From: Halomonas colorata
GTDB lineage: Bacteria; Pseudomonadota; Gammaproteobacteria; Pseudomonadales; Halomonadaceae
Reading direction: 5' to 3'
DNA: 64,000 nt
Assembly (NCBI RefSeq): GCF_014897985.1
Contig: NZ_JABUZA010000003.1
Coordinates: 62,001 to 126,000, forward strand
Positions 1-10,004 of the stretch are shown here, one piece after another. Made by a program: the position numbers and the translations under genes. Below the pieces are notes generated by a model that saw nothing but the letters and a program-made list of their open reading frames with translations, did not search any database and was not told the origin of the DNA. Positions within the stretch are counted from its first letter, which is position 1. Each line of letters starts with the position of its first letter.

Positions 1-86
1 GCGTAAGCGCCGAGCGTATCCGTCAGCTTGAAAAGAACGCGATGAAAAAGCTGCGCCAAAAAATGGGCGATGCTATCGCGGCGTAA
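1..86 (+). CDS. rpoH: RNA polymerase sigma-32 factor, C-terminal end (partial)
   Basis: Only the last 27 codons are in the window; the gene enters from the left edge. The visible end (VSAERIRQLEKNAMKKLR) is the second half of the sigma region 4.2 helix-turn-helix, which reads the -35 element, and it closely matches the end of RpoH, the heat-shock sigma factor. Other sigma-70 family members share the R-Q-L-E-x-x-A motif, but the N-A-M-K-K-L-R ending is typical of RpoH. A strong terminator follows. Confidence 0.85.
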   Translation, partial: VSAERIRQLEKNAMKKLRQKMGDAIAA

Positions 87-130
87 GCCTACATAGTCAG
101 CTTTGCCTCGCCAGAACGTTGCATCGTTTG

Positions 131-169
131 AAAAAAACCGGCCTCTATCGATTAGAGAGCCGGTTTTTT
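131..169 (+). terminator. Rho-independent terminator after rpoH
   Basis: An A-run, the stem AACCGGC-CTCT / AGAG-AGCCGGTT with a small internal mismatch, a 7-nt loop and a run of six or seven T follow the rpoH stop. The A- and T-runs on both sides could let it work in both directions, which would also end the minus-strand gene at 192-497. Confidence 0.85.
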
Positions 170-191
170 ATGGCCGCCTAGGTGTGCATGG

Positions 192-497
192 CTATTTTTG
201 GCGCCGCGCTTTGATGTATTTCCACAGCCAGCTGCCCGGCATGATTGACGCCACACAGGCACAGGCGAGAGCCGGGGCCGTGAAATCCAAAAATGAATCC
301 AGCGACCAGTGGTTGAATAAGCCATAAAAGTAGCCAACCTGATTGGCCCCGCCGCCCGCATATTCATGCTGAGCAATCTCACGCCCTAAAAATACCGCCA
401 CAATCAACGAGCCCGCCACCCAGCGGCCCACAAACGGCCAAAGCAAGGCTTGAAAGATCAGCGCGATAACCGCGTGTTCAAGGTGGGTAATATTCAA
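192..497 (-). CDS. Small membrane protein resembling phage/plasmid-borne hypothetical proteins
   Basis: A 101-aa protein starting at TTG, chosen because AAGGAAGG lies 6 nt upstream. It has a hydrophobic segment at about residues 8-38, a polar middle containing GREIAQHEY, and a second hydrophobic segment at about 68-90, so it is probably an inner-membrane protein with two or three spans. From memory, the pattern of an N-terminal E-H-A, a G-R-E-x-A-Q-x-E-Y motif and a later L-D-F resembles short hypothetical proteins found in phage lysis regions and mobile DNA. No function can be assigned. It lies alone between rpoH and a GNAT gene with no other phage gene nearby. Confidence 0.6.
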   Translation of the reverse strand: MNITHLEHAVIALIFQALLWPFVGRWVAGSLIVAVFLGREIAQHEYAGGGANQVGYFYGLFNHWSLDSFLDFTAPALACACVASIMPGSWLWKYIKARRQK

Positions 498-629
498 AAG
501 AAGCCTTCCTTTGGCGAGGTGGTTGATATGGCATGGGCGGTATGCCCATCGCCAGCCTCCGAAGTGTGGATGGTTGGGTTGCCTAAGGTCTAAGAGATTA
601 AAGGGAAGTTGATAAGTTCTTAAGAGCAG

Positions 630-1154
630 CTATTGGCGAGTTAGTTCTAGCTTCATTATGTAGTCCGTATCGCAAATATCACCCATCTGAAAATTATGCG
701 AACCGATGACAACAAATCCTCGCGACTGATAAAACATTATCGCTTGTTGATTGTTTTCCCAGACGCCTAGCCACAAATATGTTCTATCAAGCGCTTTGGC
801 AATTTCTCTGGCTTTCTCGAAAAGCCGCTTGCCGAATCCTGCTCCTTTGAACTTGCGCGCGAGATAAATTCTTTCAATTTCTAGCCCTGACTCTTCCTGC
901 ATCTCCGTTTGAGCGTTTCCCCAATTTACCTTTAAATAGCCTGCGCATAGGCCCTCGACTTCCAATAGCCAGAACTGGGATTGTGTATGCTTTAATTCAT
1001 TTTCCAGTTGGCTGACAGAAAATGCTTTGTCTAGATACTTGCTCATAACCGTTTGCGGATAGAAATCAGCAAACGTTTCAATATAAGTCTGACGTCCAAT
1101 ATCAACGAGCCCGTCAGCATCTTCAACAGTCGCCTGTCTAATCGTTAAGTCCAT
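630..1154 (-). CDS. GNAT family N-acetyltransferase (PaiA-like)
   Basis: This 174-aa protein is a single GNAT domain and would transfer an acetyl group from acetyl-CoA to an amine. Motif A is visible at about residues 92-110 (IERIYLARKFKGAGFGKRL, with the Q/R-x-x-G-x-G/A acetyl-CoA loop relaxed to KFKGAGFG). Motif B follows near LWLGVWENNQQAIMFYQSRGF, and the end is GDICDTDYIMKLEL. The G-V-W-E-x-N and G-x-x-x-x-T/D-Y-x-M pattern resembles the PaiA/spermidine-acetyltransferase branch, but the substrate is unknown. AGGA lies 6 nt before the ATG. It has a monocistronic position, and a somewhat AT-richer sequence than its neighbours could mean recent acquisition. Confidence 0.85.
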   Translation of the reverse strand: MDLTIRQATVEDADGLVDIGRQTYIETFADFYPQTVMSKYLDKAFSVSQLENELKHTQSQFWLLEVEGLCAGYLKVNWGNAQTEMQEESGLEIERIYLARKFKGAGFGKRLFEKAREIAKALDRTYLWLGVWENNQQAIMFYQSRGFVVIGSHNFQMGDICDTDYIMKLELTRQ

Positions 1155-1278
1155 GGATATTCCTGTTACTTCAATTGATAGCTAAAGCAATACTTGAAGA
1201 GTTGGGCGACTACAATGTTGTGCTAGGTGGGAGAATGTAAAATGCCTCTCTTCGCCAGCGGCGAGGCAGCGTATAAGC

Positions 1279-1310
1279 GAAAAAGAGTGGCCAACTGCGC
1301 TGTTGGCCAC
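1279..1310 (-). terminator. Rho-independent terminator of the slmA-argB-algC run
   Basis: Reading the minus strand just after the slmA stop, a perfect 9-bp stem GTGGCCAAC / GTTGGCCAC with a 6-nt loop is followed by TCTTTTTCG. This is a standard terminator for the leftward transcript. Confidence 0.85.
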
Positions 1311-1318
1311 ATGCGCAG

Positions 1319-1927
1319 TTAAGCCGGTTGGGGCACTTCACGCAGTAGTTGGCTGGCTAAAAATGCCCACTGGTCTTCCCAGTGTTCTGTGGGCAGCCGC
1401 TTGAAATCGCTACGCACATATTGCGAGATGCGGCCTTCCGCCTGGGTGATTAACAAATTAGCGGCTGCCGGTGCTGGAATGCTCGGGCGGCGGCCTTCGC
1501 GCAGTTCCGCTTCGCGAATGATCTGTTTTAGCTGCATTTCCAAGCGTTCAAACAATTGATGAACGCGCTGGCGCAGACGCGCCGTTTCGCCGGTCAGAAC
1601 GTCGCCGCCCATCACCCGAGCAAGCCCAGGGTTTTTCTCGGCAAAGCCCAGCAATAGCGCCAGAATCGTGCCGCAGCGTGCGGTGGCCTCAGGGACGTCT
1701 TCCAGAATCCGCGTAATACGCGCAAAAATACTCTCTTCAATAAAGTCGATTAAGCCTTCAAACATCCGCGCTTTACTGGGAAAGTGGCGATAAAGTGCTG
1801 CCTCAGAAACGCCTACCTGGCGCGCCAGGGCGGCCGTAGTAATTCGTTTTCCGCTATCTTCTTCAAGCATTAACGCAAGCGCCTGAAGAATCTGCTCGCG
1901 GCGGCGAGGTTTTTGATCGTCGCTCAT
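1319..1927 (-). CDS. slmA: Nucleoid occlusion factor SlmA (TetR family)
   Basis: The 202-aa protein has an N-terminal TetR helix-turn-helix (ALARQVGVSEAALYRHFPSK, about residues 34-53) and the SlmA-specific continuation with ARMFEGLIDFIEESIF, the LLLGFAEKNPGL segment and the QLFERLEMQLKQ helix. In E. coli SlmA binds palindromic sites across the chromosome and blocks FtsZ ring assembly over the nucleoid. The neighbours dut, coaBC and radC upstream are also the E. coli context of slmA. It follows argB by 21 nt and probably shares its transcript, ending at the hairpin 1279-1310. Confidence 0.95.
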   Translation of the reverse strand: MSDDQKPRRREQILQALALMLEEDSGKRITTAALARQVGVSEAALYRHFPSKARMFEGLIDFIEESIFARITRILEDVPEATARCGTILALLLGFAEKNPGLARVMGGDVLTGETARLRQRVHQLFERLEMQLKQIIREAELREGRRPSIPAPAAANLLITQAEGRISQYVRSDFKRLPTEHWEDQWAFLASQLLREVPQPA

Positions 1928-1948
1928 GACGTTAGCCCTCCGTCGCGG

Positions 1949-2863
<915 letters not shown>

Positions 2864-2937
2864 TTACTGTTTTCTTTTGTCCAGTGTTCTTTTGCTTAGA
2901 TAGTACGTGGTTAACGGCTATTATTATCGTGTTGCGC

Positions 2938-4323
2938 TTAAACCGGCGTTTCGGGAATCTTAAGCGTAGGCGCAACGCGTGCTAAGGCGTTGGCAAAGCG
3001 TTCCCTTATACGCGCCAGTGCTTCAGCATTTTTCCCCTCAAAGCGCATCACTAACGCCGGAGTGGTATTGGAGGCGCGGCATAACCCCCAGCCATCGGCG
3101 TAGTCGATACGAATGCCATCCAGCGTGGTTTTGATACCTTCGCCGAAGTCGCCCGTGCGGGCAAGCGCTTCAATCAGGCCAAATTTCTCTTCATCACTAA
3201 CGATTATATTGATTTCTGGCGTGCTTAGATCCTGAGGAAAGCGGTCAAAAAAGGCGTCTGCATCTTCGTTATAAAGCGCCAGAATTTCCAGCAGACGTGC
3301 GGCGGCGTAAAGACCGTCATCAAAACCATACCAGCGTTCTTTGAAGAAAATATGGCCGCTCATTTCCCCACCCAGCTGAGCGTTGGTTTCCCGCATGCGC
3401 GCTTTAATCAGCGAATGGCCGGTGCGCCACATCTCAGGCTCGCCGCCAGCCTCGCTAATCACGCGGGCAAGGTTGCCGGTGCACTTGATATCAAAAATCA
3501 CTCTGGCGCCCGGGTTGCGCGAAAGCATGTCGGTGGCAAAGGCCATCAGCAGATGGTCGGCGTAAATGATTCTGCCGCGCGGGGTGACTACGCCCACCCG
3601 GTCGCCATCGCCATCAAAGGCAAGCCCGATATCGGCACCGGTTACCTGAACGCTCTTGATTAGATCCTGCAGGTTTTCTGGCTTGCCGGGGTCGGGGTGA
3701 TGATTGGGAAAATGACCGTCAATATCGGCAAATAAGGCCGTGGTCTCGACCCCTAGCCGCTCGATCAGCTGCGGGCCAAGCTCGCCAGTCACACCGTTGC
3801 CGCAGTCCACGACCGCTTTTAAGGGTCGCTTAACGTGCACGTCTTCCAGAATGCGCGTGAGGTAGGTGTCGCGAATATCGTGCTGACGAACACTGCCCTG
3901 GCCAGTGGTTAGCTCGCCGGCTTGAATGCGCTCAAAAAGCGCGGCAATGGCTTCTCCTGACAGGGTTTCCCCGGCCAGAACGATTTTGAAACCGTTATAG
4001 TCTGGCGGGTTGTGGCTACCGGTGACCATTACGCCAGAGCGGCTCTCAGGCAGCGTGTGAGTGGCAAAGTAGAGTGCCGGCGTGGGTACCATGCCGATAT
4101 CGATAACGTCGCGTCCAGCGGCTGTCAGGCCGCGGATCAGTGCCGCTTGCAGGCGCTCTCCGGACAGGCGCCCATCCCGGGCAACGATAACGGTTTGCTC
4201 GCCGCGCGCCGCCGCCTCGGCACCCACGGCACGCCCAATCCATTCTGTGGTGGATTCGCTCAGCGTTTTATCGACGATGCCGCGAATATCATAAGCACGA
4301 AAAATCGAAGCAGGTACGTCCAT
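2938..4323 (-). CDS. algC: Phosphomannomutase/phosphoglucomutase
   Basis: A 461-aa alpha-D-phosphohexomutase that interconverts hexose 1- and 6-phosphates for exopolysaccharide and LPS sugar nucleotides. The phosphoserine loop is GVMVTGSHNPPDYNGFK (about 97-113), the metal loop is DGDGDR (about residue 240), the sugar-binding loop is GGEMSGHIFF (about 320), and the phosphate-binding domain 4 ends with RASNTTPALVMRFE. Length and motifs match the bifunctional PMM/PGM of pseudomonads. In those genomes it sits between dut/coaBC and argB, exactly as here. A 16-bp tandem duplication lies just upstream of its start. Confidence 0.95.
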   Translation of the reverse strand: MDVPASIFRAYDIRGIVDKTLSESTTEWIGRAVGAEAAARGEQTVIVARDGRLSGERLQAALIRGLTAAGRDVIDIGMVPTPALYFATHTLPESRSGVMVTGSHNPPDYNGFKIVLAGETLSGEAIAALFERIQAGELTTGQGSVRQHDIRDTYLTRILEDVHVKRPLKAVVDCGNGVTGELGPQLIERLGVETTALFADIDGHFPNHHPDPGKPENLQDLIKSVQVTGADIGLAFDGDGDRVGVVTPRGRIIYADHLLMAFATDMLSRNPGARVIFDIKCTGNLARVISEAGGEPEMWRTGHSLIKARMRETNAQLGGEMSGHIFFKERWYGFDDGLYAAARLLEILALYNEDADAFFDRFPQDLSTPEINIIVSDEEKFGLIEALARTGDFGEGIKTTLDGIRIDYADGWGLCRASNTTPALVMRFEGKNAEALARIRERFANALARVAPTLKIPETPV

Positions 4324-4338
4324 TCGCTCTTCCTGTTA

Positions 4339-4370
4339 CTACGTAATGTTAGTGCTACGTAACGTTAGCC
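4339..4370. repeat. Tandem duplication, 16-bp unit x2
   Basis: CTACGTAATGTTAGTG is followed immediately by CTACGTAACGTTAGCC (13 of 16 bases equal). It occupies the algC-dut gap immediately upstream of the algC start (minus strand). See the global finding on intergenic tandem repeats. Confidence 0.8.
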
Positions 4371-4405
4371 GGGCTTGCGCTTGTCGGTGTTGATGGCCAG
4401 GGCGG

Positions 4406-4864
4406 TTATTGACGGCCAGTGCTGCCAAAGCCACCGCTGCCCCGAGTGGAGTCAGTAAAAGCATCCACAATAGAAAGTTCGGCTTGCACCACGGGAACGA
4501 GCACATATTGCGCCAGCCGTTCAAAAGGCGACAGCGTAAAGGCGCTCTGACCTCGGTTCCATACCGATACCATCAGCTCACCCTGGTAGTCGGAATCGAT
4601 CAGACCCACCAGATTACCCAATACAATGCCATGTTTATGGCCAAGGCCCGAGCGGGGAAGGATCATTCCGGCAAGGCTCGGGTCTTCAATATAGATGGCA
4701 AGACCCGTTCGTACGAGTTGGCATTCACCAGGTTGCAGCGTCAGCGGCTCGTCGAGCAGCGCCCGCAGATCCATGCCAGCGGAACCTTCGGTCGCATAGT
4801 GCGGCATATAGTCATGCAGGCGCTCATCAAGCACTTTGCACTGCAGACGGGGGCGGGTAGTCAT
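4406..4864 (-). CDS. dut: dUTP diphosphatase (dUTPase)
   Basis: A 152-aa homotrimeric dUTPase that hydrolyses dUTP to dUMP and PPi, keeping uracil out of DNA and feeding dTMP synthesis. All five motifs are visible: GSAGMDLRA, the [12 protein letters not shown] serine loop, [11 protein letters not shown] with the catalytic Asp, the FERLAQ segment, and the C-terminal [10 protein letters not shown] lid. I place the start at the ATG of MTTRPRL (4864) because GGAG lies 6 nt upstream. An ATG 15 nt further upstream has no ribosome-binding site. Confidence 0.95.
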   Translation of the reverse strand: MTTRPRLQCKVLDERLHDYMPHYATEGSAGMDLRALLDEPLTLQPGECQLVRTGLAIYIEDPSLAGMILPRSGLGHKHGIVLGNLVGLIDSDYQGELMVSVWNRGQSAFTLSPFERLAQYVLVPVVQAELSIVDAFTDSTRGSGGFGSTGRQ

Positions 4865-4877
4865 GAATGGCTCCAAC

Positions 4878-4966
4878 ATTAAAAAAGCTATTAAAAAAAC
4901 TATTAAAAACAGTTGTTAAAAACAGGTATTGAAAAAACCGCTATTGAAAACAGCTGTTATAAAGAA
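4878..4966. repeat. Degenerate A-rich tandem repeats in the coaBC-dut gap, about 13 bp x5-6
   Basis: Reading the plus strand, units such as CTATTAAAAAAA, CTATTAAAAACAG, TTGTTAAAAACAG, GTATTGAAAAAACCG and CTATTGAAAACAG follow each other without spacers through almost the entire gap between dut and coaBC. The copies differ by point changes and 1-2 nt length changes. Confidence 0.8.
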
Positions 4967-6219
4967 AGCAACGCCAGCGCCTGGCGGATGATGCCCTGCG
5001 CAAGCTGGGTTTTGGGCTGAGGGGCTTCCAGGCGGTGCTCGGTGCCTTGCGCCGTGCGCCAGAGTAGCAGCGCCGCATTGTCGTTGCTGCCAAACCCCAG
5101 GCCTGCCTGAGAGACGTCGTTGGCGACAATCATATCAAGCCCCTTGCGATTAAGCTTATCGTGGGCGTACTGCTCCAGCTGCTGCGTCTCTGCGGCAAAG
5201 CCTACGACCATAGGGCGCTTGCCCGCAGGCAGGGCGGCCACATCGGCAATAATGTCCGGGTTTTTGATCAGCGTGAGCGTAAGCGTGTCGCTGTCGGCCT
5301 GCTTTTTGAGCTTATGCTCGGCAGGTGAGGCCGAGCGGTAGTCGGCAACGGCGGCGCAGCCAATAAATAGCGCCGCCTCTGGCGCCAGGCGCATGGCTTC
5401 TTGATGCATCTGCTCAGCGGATTCAACGTCAATACGGGTTACGCCAGCAGGCGTGGGAAGCGCTACGGGCCCGCTAATCAACGTTACGCGGGCGCCTTGA
5501 GCCACTGCCGCTGCGGCCAGGGCATAGCCCATTTTACCCGAGCTGTGGTTGGAGAGATAACGCACCGGGTCAAGTGCCTCGCGGGTAGGGCCCGCAGTAA
5601 TCACCACATGGGGACTGTTGCTTGGCTGTGGAGCGCCAGAAAAGTGACGCGTAACCGTCTCAAAAATGGCCTCAGGCTCGCTCATGCGCCCTGGGCCGAC
5701 ATCGCCACATGCCTGGTCGCCAGCGGCAGGGCCGATGAGCTGCCAGCCATCAGCGCCCAGCTGCGCTACATTGCGCTGGGTTGCCGGGTGGCGCCACATG
5801 GCCTGGTTCATGGCGGGGGCAATCAGCTTGGGCGCTTCACTGGCCAGGCACAGCGTGGTGAGCAAATCATCCGCCATGCCGTGAACCAGCCGGGCAATCA
5901 AGTCAGCCGTTGCCGGGGCGATCAGCACGATATCCGCCCAGCGGGCGAGTTCAATATGGCCCATCCCGGCTTCTGCTTCCGGGTCAAGGAGCGACGTGCG
6001 CACCGGCTCGCCGGATAGTGCCTGCAGCGTCAGCGGGGTAATAAACGCCTGGGCACCGCTGGTCATGACGACACGCACTTCGCAGCCCGCCTGCTTAAGC
6101 AGCCGCACGATCAGCGCGCTTTTATACGCCGCAATGCCCGCGCTAATGCCCAGGAGAATGCGTTTACCAGCAAGCGTCGATAGCGTCGTCGGGTTAACAG
6201 AAGCAGAAACAGAAACCAT
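4957..6219 (-). CDS. coaBC: Bifunctional phosphopantothenoylcysteine decarboxylase / phosphopantothenate-cysteine ligase
   Basis: A 420-aa two-domain enzyme catalysing two consecutive steps of coenzyme A synthesis. The N-terminal flavodoxin-like CoaC domain (about residues 16-190) shows [17 protein letters not shown], the catalytic-His region and [16 protein letters not shown] with the conserved PxMNxxMW motif. The C-terminal CoaB domain (about 200-420) shows [21 protein letters not shown](GKMG) and a late NDNAALLLW strand. The Dfp arrangement next to dut is conserved in gammaproteobacteria. The ribosome-binding site (GGAT) is weak, so the exact start is less certain. Confidence 0.95.
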   Translation of the reverse strand: MVSVSASVNPTTLSTLAGKRILLGISAGIAAYKSALIVRLLKQAGCEVRVVMTSGAQAFITPLTLQALSGEPVRTSLLDPEAEAGMGHIELARWADIVLIAPATADLIARLVHGMADDLLTTLCLASEAPKLIAPAMNQAMWRHPATQRNVAQLGADGWQLIGPAAGDQACGDVGPGRMSEPEAIFETVTRHFSGAPQPSNSPHVVITAGPTREALDPVRYLSNHSSGKMGYALAAAAVAQGARVTLISGPVALPTPAGVTRIDVESAEQMHQEAMRLAPEAALFIGCAAVADYRSASPAEHKLKKQADSDTLTLTLIKNPDIIADVAALPAGKRPMVVGFAAETQQLEQYAHDKLNRKGLDMIVANDVSQAGLGFGSNDNAALLLWRTAQGTEHRLEAPQPKTQLAQGIIRQALALLSL

Positions 6220-6366
6220 GGCAAAGGATCCACATGAGCGTTCTTGGGGAGGCTTACCATACCATCCGTCTTACTAATTTGGCATGTCGGCGCCTATAAC
6301 AGGTAAGCTAGGTTTACTGAGCTTTTTGGGCGAGTGAATTCGGGCGGAAAGGGAAATGGGGGAAGA

Positions 6367-7041
6367 ATGGGGATCAATCACTGGCCGGAGGGCGAGCGGC
6401 CGCGGGAAAAACTGTTAACCATGGGCGCGCAGACGCTTTCAGACGCCGAATTACTGGCAATTTTCTTGAGAGTAGGCGTGCAGGGGCGCTCGGCGGTCGA
6501 TTTGGCGCGTGATCTGCTCACGACGTTTGGCGGCCTGCGCCCGCTATTGGAAGCCGATCAGGTAAGCTTTTGCGCCGCCCACGGTTTGGGTAGTGCAAAA
6601 TTCGCCCAGCTACAGGCCACGCTTGAGATTTCAAAGCGTCATTTAGCCAGCCAGCTGGCGCGCGGCAACGCGCTGACGTCGCCTGAACTGGTGCGCCATT
6701 ATCTGAGTTCTCAGCTGCGTCATTTGGGTCATGAGGAGTTCGCGGTAATTTTTTTGGACACACAGCACCGAATTATTCGCTATGAATCCCTGTTTCGCGG
6801 TACCCTAGACAGCGCATCCGTTTACCCCCGCGAAGTTGCCAAGCGCGCATTAGAACTTAGCGCTGGCGCCGTTATCCTGGCCCACAATCACCCCTCCGGT
6901 GTGGCTGAGCCAAGCGATGCTGATCGTCGTATCACCGAACGCTTAAAAGAGGCCCTTGGACTCTTTGACGTACGCGTATTGGATCATTTCGTGGTGGGAG
7001 ATGGAGACGTGGTCTCTTTTGCCGAGCGAGGCTGGCTATAG
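6367..7041 (+). CDS. radC: RadC/YsdE family JAB1/MPN-domain protein
   Basis: A 224-aa protein with an N-terminal helix-hairpin-helix region ([15 protein letters not shown]; later [17 protein letters not shown]) and a C-terminal MPN/JAB1 metalloprotease-like domain. The metal-binding signature is [19 protein letters not shown] (H-x-H...S...D). The old DNA-repair role of RadC is not supported in E. coli and its real function is unknown. I chose ATG 6367 ([17 protein letters not shown]) because pseudomonad RadC proteins begin this way and a G-rich stretch precedes it; a GTG at 6334 would add 11 residues. It is transcribed away from coaBC. Confidence 0.92.
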   Translation: MGINHWPEGERPREKLLTMGAQTLSDAELLAIFLRVGVQGRSAVDLARDLLTTFGGLRPLLEADQVSFCAAHGLGSAKFAQLQATLEISKRHLASQLARGNALTSPELVRHYLSSQLRHLGHEEFAVIFLDTQHRIIRYESLFRGTLDSASVYPREVAKRALELSAGAVILAHNHPSGVAEPSDADRRITERLKEALGLFDVRVLDHFVVGDGDVVSFAERGWL

Positions 7042-7130
7042 GCAGTAGATGGATAGCAGGCGGATAACGTCGACTATTCAGGTAAAATAACTAAAAAGTG
7101 GCTTTTTTAGGCCTTTTTAGATGGTTTTGC

Positions 7131-7159
7131 TTGCCGGTAGTTAGGTGCTCTGGTATAAA
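7131..7159 (+). promoter_or_regulatory. Sigma-70 promoter of rpmB-rpmG
   Basis: TTGCCG (7131-7136) is followed after 17 nt by TATAAA (7154-7159), and the -10 box is extended by TGG directly in front. It lies about 140 nt before rpmB in the 261-bp radC-rpmB gap. Confidence 0.65.
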
Positions 7160-7302
7160 GTGCCACCTTTAAACTTGGGTTGAATAACGGATTTGGGTAC
7201 AGCTAGTAGGCGGTTAACGGCGTCGACTCCCTCCCTGCTCCGGTTTGCCCGACAGTTTTGAACACTCAGGCTTATATCCTGGCCAAGCGGTTGGAGGCTC
7301 TC

Positions 7303-7539
7303 ATGTCCAAAGTATGTCAGGTTACCGGCAAGCGTCCGGTAACTGGAAATAACGTTTCACACTCCCAGCGTAAGACACGTCGTCGTTTCTTGCCGAACCT
7401 GCACACCCATCGTTTTTGGGTTGAAGCCGAAAACCGCTTCGTCAAGCTGCGCGTTTCCTCTAAGGGCATGCGTATCATCGACAAGAAAGGTATCGAGACG
7501 GTTCTGGCTGATATCCGTAAGCGCGGCGACGCCATCTAA
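7303..7539 (+). CDS. rpmB: 50S ribosomal protein L28
   Basis: A 78-aa basic protein of the large ribosomal subunit beginning [20 protein letters not shown], the standard L28 N-terminus, and continuing with [13 protein letters not shown]. The ATG at 7303 was chosen over an upstream in-frame ATG-like start because GGAGG lies 7 nt before it and L28 proteins have this length. It is followed after 26 nt by rpmG, as in most proteobacteria. Confidence 0.97.
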   Translation: MSKVCQVTGKRPVTGNNVSHSQRKTRRRFLPNLHTHRFWVEAENRFVKLRVSSKGMRIIDKKGIETVLADIRKRGDAI

Positions 7540-7565
7540 GACAGCATTTTTGGGAGAGTAAAACC

Positions 7566-7721
7566 ATGCGCGATAAGATCAAGCTGGTGTCCAGTGCCGG
7601 TACAGGCCACTTCTACACCACTGATAAGAACAAGCGGAACACACCGGATAAGTTCGAATTCAAGAAATACGACCCGGTTGTCCGTAAGCACGTTATCTAC
7701 AAGGAAGCCAAGATCAAGTAA
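7566..7721 (+). CDS. rpmG: 50S ribosomal protein L33
   Basis: A 51-aa protein ([20 protein letters not shown] ... [19 protein letters not shown]) that fits bacterial L33 over its whole length. It lacks the two CxxC pairs of zinc-binding L33, so it is the zinc-independent form. GGGAG lies upstream of the ATG. It is co-transcribed with rpmB and ends before the terminator at 7770. Confidence 0.96.
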   Translation: MRDKIKLVSSAGTGHFYTTDKNKRNTPDKFEFKKYDPVVRKHVIYKEAKIK

Positions 7722-7769
7722 TCGCGCAAGCGATGATGATCGGCTTCCACTGCAGGCGAGCGCCTGTTG

Positions 7770-7796
7770 AAAAACCCGGCCCAATGCCGGGTTTTT
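7770..7796 (+). terminator. Rho-independent terminator after rpmG
   Basis: A perfect 11-bp inverted repeat AAAAACCCGGC / GCCGGGTTTTT with a 5-nt loop ends in five T. Confidence 0.92.
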
Positions 7797-7872
7797 GCAT
7801 GCATGGTGTTTATCGGTGCATATGCGACAATACCTCTCGCGTATGAACCGATATCGTAACTAGGTCCTCTTC

Positions 7873-8700
7873 ATGCCTGAACTGCCCGAAGTTGAAACCA
7901 CCAAACGCGGCATTGCACCCTATCTTGAAGGTCAGGAAATTACCGAGGTGCTTGTTCGTCAGCCGCGCTTGCGTGTTCCTGTGCCTGACGACCTGCCTGA
8001 GCGGTTGATCGGTGCGCGTATTGGTACTCTGACCCGTCGCGCCAAGTACCTGCAAATCCCCATACAGCAGTCGCCAAACGAGGCAACACTGCTATGGCAT
8101 CTGGGGATGTCGGGCAGTTTGCGTATTGCCCAGGTGGGCGACATCCCTAAAAAGCATGACCATGTCGATGTTGTCACCGCCAGTGGCCATGTGCTGCGCT
8201 ATCATGACCCGCGCCGCTTCGGTTTTGTCGATTGGCAGCTGGGCGACGGCACGGCGGATAGGCGCCTGGTTCACCTGGGCCCCGAGCCGTTTGATGAAAC
8301 GTTTAACGGCGAATGGCTGTATAAACTGTCACGCAATAAACGCGTGGCGGTGAAGCCCTTTTTAATGGATAACCGCATCGTGGTTGGCGCGGGTAATATT
8401 TATGCTACTGAAGCGCTGTTTATGGCCGGTATCGATCCCCGCCGTGCGGCCGGACGTATTTCCCTTGAGCGCTACAAGCTGCTGGCCGCCGCCGTCAAAG
8501 AGGTATTGGCAGCCGCGATTACCCAGGGCGGTACGACGCTACGCGATTTTGTCAGCGGTCAGGGTGAGCCTGGCTATTTTGCTCAGCGGCTAAATGTATA
8601 TGGGCGCCAGGGCCAGCCCTGCTTACGCTGCGGCGCTGAACTTCAGCGTATTACGCTTGGCCAGCGTGCCAGCGTTTTTTGCCCTGGCTGTCAGCGTTAA
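7873..8700 (+). CDS. mutM: Formamidopyrimidine-DNA glycosylase (Fpg)
   Basis: A 275-aa bifunctional glycosylase/AP lyase removing 8-oxoguanine and Fapy lesions. Pro2 and Glu3 in MPELPEVET are the catalytic nucleophile and general acid. The Lys57-equivalent lies in TRRAKYLQI, and the helix-two-turn-helix carries [14 protein letters not shown]. The C-terminal zinc finger is C-L-R-C-G...C-P-G-C-Q-R (about 247-275). AGGTCC precedes the start. The next gene follows 50 nt downstream. Confidence 0.97.
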   Translation: MPELPEVETTKRGIAPYLEGQEITEVLVRQPRLRVPVPDDLPERLIGARIGTLTRRAKYLQIPIQQSPNEATLLWHLGMSGSLRIAQVGDIPKKHDHVDVVTASGHVLRYHDPRRFGFVDWQLGDGTADRRLVHLGPEPFDETFNGEWLYKLSRNKRVAVKPFLMDNRIVVGAGNIYATEALFMAGIDPRRAAGRISLERYKLLAAAVKEVLAAAITQGGTTLRDFVSGQGEPGYFAQRLNVYGRQGQPCLRCGAELQRITLGQRASVFCPGCQR

Positions 8701-8750
8701 ACGCTGGCCCACCCTTTGCTACTTTGTTATCTACGCTTTTGGAGACTGTT

Positions 8751-9941
8751 GTGACCCAACGCCTGCGCTTGAATAAAAACGCCGATCGCCGCTTGAAAGC
8801 AGGCCATCTGTGGATCTACTCCAACGAAGTGGATATTAAAGAAACGCCGCTTAAAAATTTCACTGCTGGCGAAACCGCACTGGTCGAGGCCTCCAATGGT
8901 AAAGTCCTGGGCGTAGCATATATCAACCCGCACTCGCTGATTGCGGGCCGCGTGATGTCCCGTGACCCGGATATGCGCCTGGATCGCTCGCTGTTTGTAC
9001 ACCGCTTTAATCAGGCGCTGTCACTGCGTCAGCGTGTCTATGACAAGCCGTTTTACCGCCTGATTCATGGTGAAGGCGATTTGCTGCCTGGGCTGGTCAT
9101 CGACCGGTTTGGCGATGTGCTGGTGGTGCAGCTGAATACCGCGGGCATGCAGGCACTGGCTGATGAAATTGTTGATGCGCTTGAAAAAGTGGTTAAGCCT
9201 GAAGTGATTGTGTTCCGTAACGATACCGGCGGACGTCGTCAGGAAGGCCTGGAAGCCCACGTTGATGTGGTAAAAGGCACGCTGCCCGACGAAGTGTTGA
9301 TCGAAGAGAACGGCACGCGCTTTGTCGTACCTGTGCTTAATGGCCAGAAAACCGGCTGGTTCTTTGATCACCGCGAAAACCGCGCTTGGCTCAATAGCCA
9401 GGTGGCCGGTAAGCGCGTACTCGACGTGTTCAGCTATATAGGTGGCTGGGGCGTTCAGGCGGCGGCAAATGGCGCCTCTGAAGTGCTGTGTATCGATGCC
9501 TCTGGCCCGGCGCTTGAGCAAGTGGCGCGTAATGCCGAGCTCAATGGCGTTCAGGAACAGGTAGCAATCGGCGAAGGCGACGCCTTTGAAGCCCTGGCGG
9601 CGCTCAAAGCCGACGGCGAGCAGTTTGACGTGATCATTCTGGATCCACCCGCGTTCATCAAGAAGCGTAAAGATATCCCTAACGGCGAGCGGGCGTACGC
9701 GCGCTTGAACCGTGAAGCGATGCGTTTGCTGGGCCGTGACGGCCTGCTGCTGTCGGCGTCGTGCTCCATGCACCTGGCGACAGATCGCCTGGTAGATGTG
9801 GTTCGCGGCGCGGTACGCCATCAGGATCGCCATGGTCAGGTGATTTTCCAAGGCCACCAGGGCCCCGATCATCCGGTACACCCGGCGATCCCGGAAACGT
9901 CTTACCTGAAAGCGTTAGGCGTACGGGTATTTCGCGATTAA
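8751..9941 (+). CDS. rlmI: Class I SAM-dependent 23S rRNA (cytosine) methyltransferase, RlmI-like
   Basis: A 396-aa protein, the same length as E. coli RlmI, which makes m5C1962 in 23S rRNA. The N-terminal PUA-like domain (about 1-75) has the KNADRRLKAGHLWIYSNEV opening. The Rossmann methyltransferase domain has the SAM loop VLDVFSYIGGWGVQAAANGA (about 222-241) and the catalytic motif IILDPPAFIKKRKD, with the late SASCSMH strand supplying the second Cys region. GTG 8751 was chosen because GGAGA lies 5-6 nt before it and the protein then matches family length. It may also belong to a sister subfamily with another target cytosine. Confidence 0.85.
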   Translation: MTQRLRLNKNADRRLKAGHLWIYSNEVDIKETPLKNFTAGETALVEASNGKVLGVAYINPHSLIAGRVMSRDPDMRLDRSLFVHRFNQALSLRQRVYDKPFYRLIHGEGDLLPGLVIDRFGDVLVVQLNTAGMQALADEIVDALEKVVKPEVIVFRNDTGGRRQEGLEAHVDVVKGTLPDEVLIEENGTRFVVPVLNGQKTGWFFDHRENRAWLNSQVAGKRVLDVFSYIGGWGVQAAANGASEVLCIDASGPALEQVARNAELNGVQEQVAIGEGDAFEALAALKADGEQFDVIILDPPAFIKKRKDIPNGERAYARLNREAMRLLGRDGLLLSASCSMHLATDRLVDVVRGAVRHQDRHGQVIFQGHQGPDHPVHPAIPETSYLKALGVRVFRD

Positions 9942-10004
9942 TGGTGAGCGTTGAGTTTTGGGGCGAGTAAGGCGCTAAGCACAGGCAGCATAAGGGGCAA
10001 CGTG

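Noticed and set aside
152-382. A 76-codon minus-strand frame overlapping the small membrane protein at 192-497
   Set aside because: It is out of frame with the better-supported ORF, which has a ribosome-binding site and coherent transmembrane helices; this one also reads through the rpoH terminator.
9021-9881. A 286-codon minus-strand frame opposite the RlmI-like gene
   Set aside because: It is antisense to a gene with clear methyltransferase motifs, without its own ribosome-binding site or domain.
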